From NCBI RefSeq assembly GCF_021869535.1, contig NW_026262668.1, positions 76,715,558 through 76,779,557 of the forward strand: a stretch of DNA of 64,000 bases, given 5' to 3'. The notes under the pieces are model-generated. The model was not told where the DNA came from, searched no databases, and saw only the letters and a list, made by a program, of their open reading frames with translations. The first letter of the stretch is position 1; each line of letters starts with the position of its first letter. This DNA is from Mytilus californianus (Eukaryota > Mollusca > Bivalvia > Mytilida > Mytilidae). This document shows positions 61,501 through 64,000 of the stretch, piece by piece. Made by a program: the position numbers and the translations under genes.

Positions 61501-64000
61501 TGGATAATTTTTGCAGGATTTCTATCAAATAAAAGTTTAAATCCTTTAGTTTCATGCTATCTGACAAATTGACACCATTAAATCATTCAGGGAAGTTGCC
61601 AAAGTTCAGATTCTATATTTACTGATTTCGCCTAATAGGATAGAAAAATTTGACCAATCTTAATAAAACTTGATATGACTAAAGCTTAATAAATTATGAG
61701 ACTGCTGACAAAGTTTCATGGCAATAGGATATATATTATAGACAATATGATAAATTCTATATTCAACTTCGCGTGTTAAATTTTGACGTTTAAATTGAAA
61801 AATTTCAACTATCAACATTTGGGGCTTTAAAAATCAAAATATTGCAAAAAATTACATTTTAAAGGCCTTCATATATGACATATTATATATTTAAAGCAAT
61901 AGAATACTCATTTAATTTATCAGACTTATCACAATTATTTAAAAGTCAAATTTATATGAGCCTGTGCCAAAAAATGGAGGTTTTCCAATGAAGGGGGGCC
62001 TTACATGAAGATGTATTATTTTCCAGCAATTTTAAATTTGTGGAGTTTTTTGGTTATAAATAATCCTTACATATGTATCAAATGTACTTTAAATGGAAAG
62101 AAAAATTACAAATAGCATACCATATTAGTATAAAAGGGTCTTAAGCCAAGTAAGACTGAAAATAATTTAGGGTCAATTTAGGCCGTAGCACATATTTACA
62201 TTTAAAAATGCATACTGAAGCTATAGGAAATAAAAATTTGTGTCTTTTTTATAATTTCTATACTCAGGTTACATGATACAATAAATCTGAGCATAAAAGG
62301 ACTCTTGCATTCAACTTTTTTTGCAGACAGTATGGTCTGATACAAAGATTTTTCACTTTTTAGTGAAAAACTTGCATGCAATTTTGGCCTCAGCAGGCTT
62401 ATATTTGAACCACTTGCTATTTAACATAAGAAAAGAAAGATACTGTGTGAAATGAAACAGGTACAAAAGACATTGTGAAGTGCTTTTAATACAAATTTAG
62501 TGAAATCTTTATTATGGACTTCAACTTTTATGTACCTAGGTCCTCACATTTAACTTGATCCAAACAGGCCGTTACACGAGGGTCATTTATACAACACGTT
62601 TTGCACATATTGTCTGAGATAATCTTATTTTCTGTAGATTCAGAGTTCACAAATGAGTAATACAACTGGGTTAAAGCATAGAAACACAAATATTGACACA
62701 GGAAAACCTGTCACATAGAAAGTCAGAATGCCACTTATGCATCAAAATTGAAAAAGCTTTGAAATGCTTATTTTGACCATATAATGCCAAAATGGATAAT
62801 TTTTGCAGGATTTCTATCAAATAAAAGTTTAAATCCTTTAGTTTCATGCTATCTGACAAATTGACACCATTAAATCATTCAGGGAAGTTGCCAAAGTTCA
62901 GATTCTATATTTACTGATTTCGCCTAATAGGATAGAAAAATTTGACCAATCTTAATAAAACTTGGTATGACTAAAGCTTAATAAATTATGAGACTGCTGA
63001 CAAAGTTTCATGGCAATAGGATATATATTATAGACAATATGATAAATTCTATATTCAACTTCGCGTGTTAAATTTTGACGTTTAAATTGAAAAATTTCAA
63101 CTATCAACATTTGGGGCTTTAAAAATCAAAATATTGCAAAAAATTACATTTTAAAGGCCTTAATATATGACATATTATATATTTAAAGCAATAGAATACT
63201 CATTTAATTTATCAGACTTATCACAATTATTTAAAAGTCAAATTTATATGAGCCTGTGCCAAAAAATGGAGGTTTTCCAATGAAGGGGGGCCTTACATGA
63301 AGATGTTTTATTTTCCAGCAATTTTAAATTTGTGGAGTTTTTTGGTTATAAATAATCCTTACATATGTATCAAATGTACTTTAAATGGAAAGAAAAATTA
63401 CAAATAGCATACCATATTAGTATAAAAGGGTCTTAAGCCAAGTAAGACTGAAAATAATTTAGGGTCAATTTAGGCCGTAGCACATATTTACATTTAAAAA
63501 TGCATACTGAAGCTATAGGAAATAAAAATTTGTGTCTTTTTTATAATTTCTATACTCAGGTTACATGATACAATAAATCTGAGCATAAAAGGACTCTTGC
63601 ATTCAACTTTTTTTGCAGACAGTATGGTCTGATACAAAGATTTTTCACTTTTTAGTGAAAAACTTGCATGCAATTTTAGCCTCAGCAGGCTTATATTTGA
63701 ACCACTTGCTATTTAACATAAGAAAAGAAAGATACTGTGTGAAATGAAACAGGTACAAAAGACATTGTGAAGTGCTTTTAATACAAATTTAGTGAAATCT
63801 TTATTATGGACTTCAACTTTTATGTACCTAGGTCCTCACATTTAACTTGATCCAAACAGGCCGTTACACGAGGGTCATTTATACAACACGTTTTGCACAT
63901 ATTGTCTGAGATAATCTTATTTTCTGTAGATTCAGAGTTCACAAATGAGTAATACAACTGGGTTAAAGCATAGAAACACAAATATTGACACAGGAAAACC
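52587..64000 (+). repeat. 1292-bp macrosatellite array: eight full units and a partial ninth
   Basis: Units start at 52587, 53879, 55171, 56463, 57755, 59047, 60339, 61631 and 62923; the last is cut by the window edge after 1078 bp. The junction reads ATTTCG|CCTAATAGGATAG. Units differ by only a few substitutions, with no obvious indels. Some variants are shared: ACAAAGGAGT in units 4 and 6, GGCCTTCATATATG in units 7 and 8. Each unit contains the hairpin TTTTTCACTTTTTAGTGAAA. A 62-codon minus-strand frame is repeated in every unit but has no sign of coding. Confidence 0.97.

Noticed and set aside
53627-63000. 62-codon minus-strand open frame repeated in every 1292-bp unit
   Set aside because: Its conservation is just that of the satellite unit. 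There is no start context, domain or codon bias, and it is short for an AT-rich sequence of this length.
1-64000. Retroviral or LTR-retrotransposon genes
   Set aside because: No reverse transcriptase, integrase or protease motifs and no long direct terminal repeats were seen.

Overview
This window is nuclear DNA from a marine bivalve, most likely a mussel of the genus Mytilus. It is AT-rich and intron-rich, and packed with short dispersed repeats that I recognise from memory as typical of mussel genomes: the 'agaagatgtggtatgagtgccaatgagacaactctc' family (written here only as a name), the 'tacgaccgca...tgcggtcgta' family and the 'ctgcaccagatgcg' family. No bacterial genes, operons or CRISPR arrays are present.

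The one gene I can support is on the + strand, from about 11.7 to 35.5 kb. It is a nine-exon gene for a type I membrane protein with five tandem immunoglobulin (Ig) domains. A signal-peptide exon (11665-11728) and two short linker exons (12911-12982, 15461-15517) precede five exons that each encode one Ig domain (17405-17728, 18196-18474, 24966-25259, 27111-27395, 33657-33971). The terminal exon (35145-35461) encodes a CPC-containing juxtamembrane module, one transmembrane helix and a short tail. Every junction is phase 1. The spliced coding length is 2007 nt (668 residues plus stop), in frame throughout. One intron begins with GC instead of GT. Exons 4-9 are strong; exons 1-3 are inferred from splice sites and phase.

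The rest is mobile and repetitive DNA. 0-10 kb: an inverted copy of the repeat that dominates the right end, three degenerate minisatellites, mussel dispersed repeats, an orphan exon-like segment with a tandem duplication, and a 1.54 kb element with terminal inverted repeats (TIRs). 8-13 kb: a degenerate segment resembling the exon 2 region occurs up to three times, and palindrome-rich inverted repeats flank the signal-peptide exon. Introns hold MITE-like foldbacks, a 58-bp tandem repeat, a partial copy of Ig exon 3, and a 2.3 kb element with about 130-bp internal repeats in a trimeric order. 36-43 kb is mostly featureless. 43-48 kb holds two long-TIR elements (1.84 and about 1.4 kb). 49-50.7 kb is a 26-bp minisatellite with a 520-bp higher-order period. 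From 52587 to the right edge runs a nearly homogeneous tandem array of a 1292-bp monomer: eight full units and a partial ninth.

The most interesting points are the Ig receptor with its modular phase 1-1 exons and unusual C-terminal module, and the 1292-bp macrosatellite. The macrosatellite appears to have grown out of one end of a dispersed repeat, an inverted relative of which sits at the opposite end of the window.
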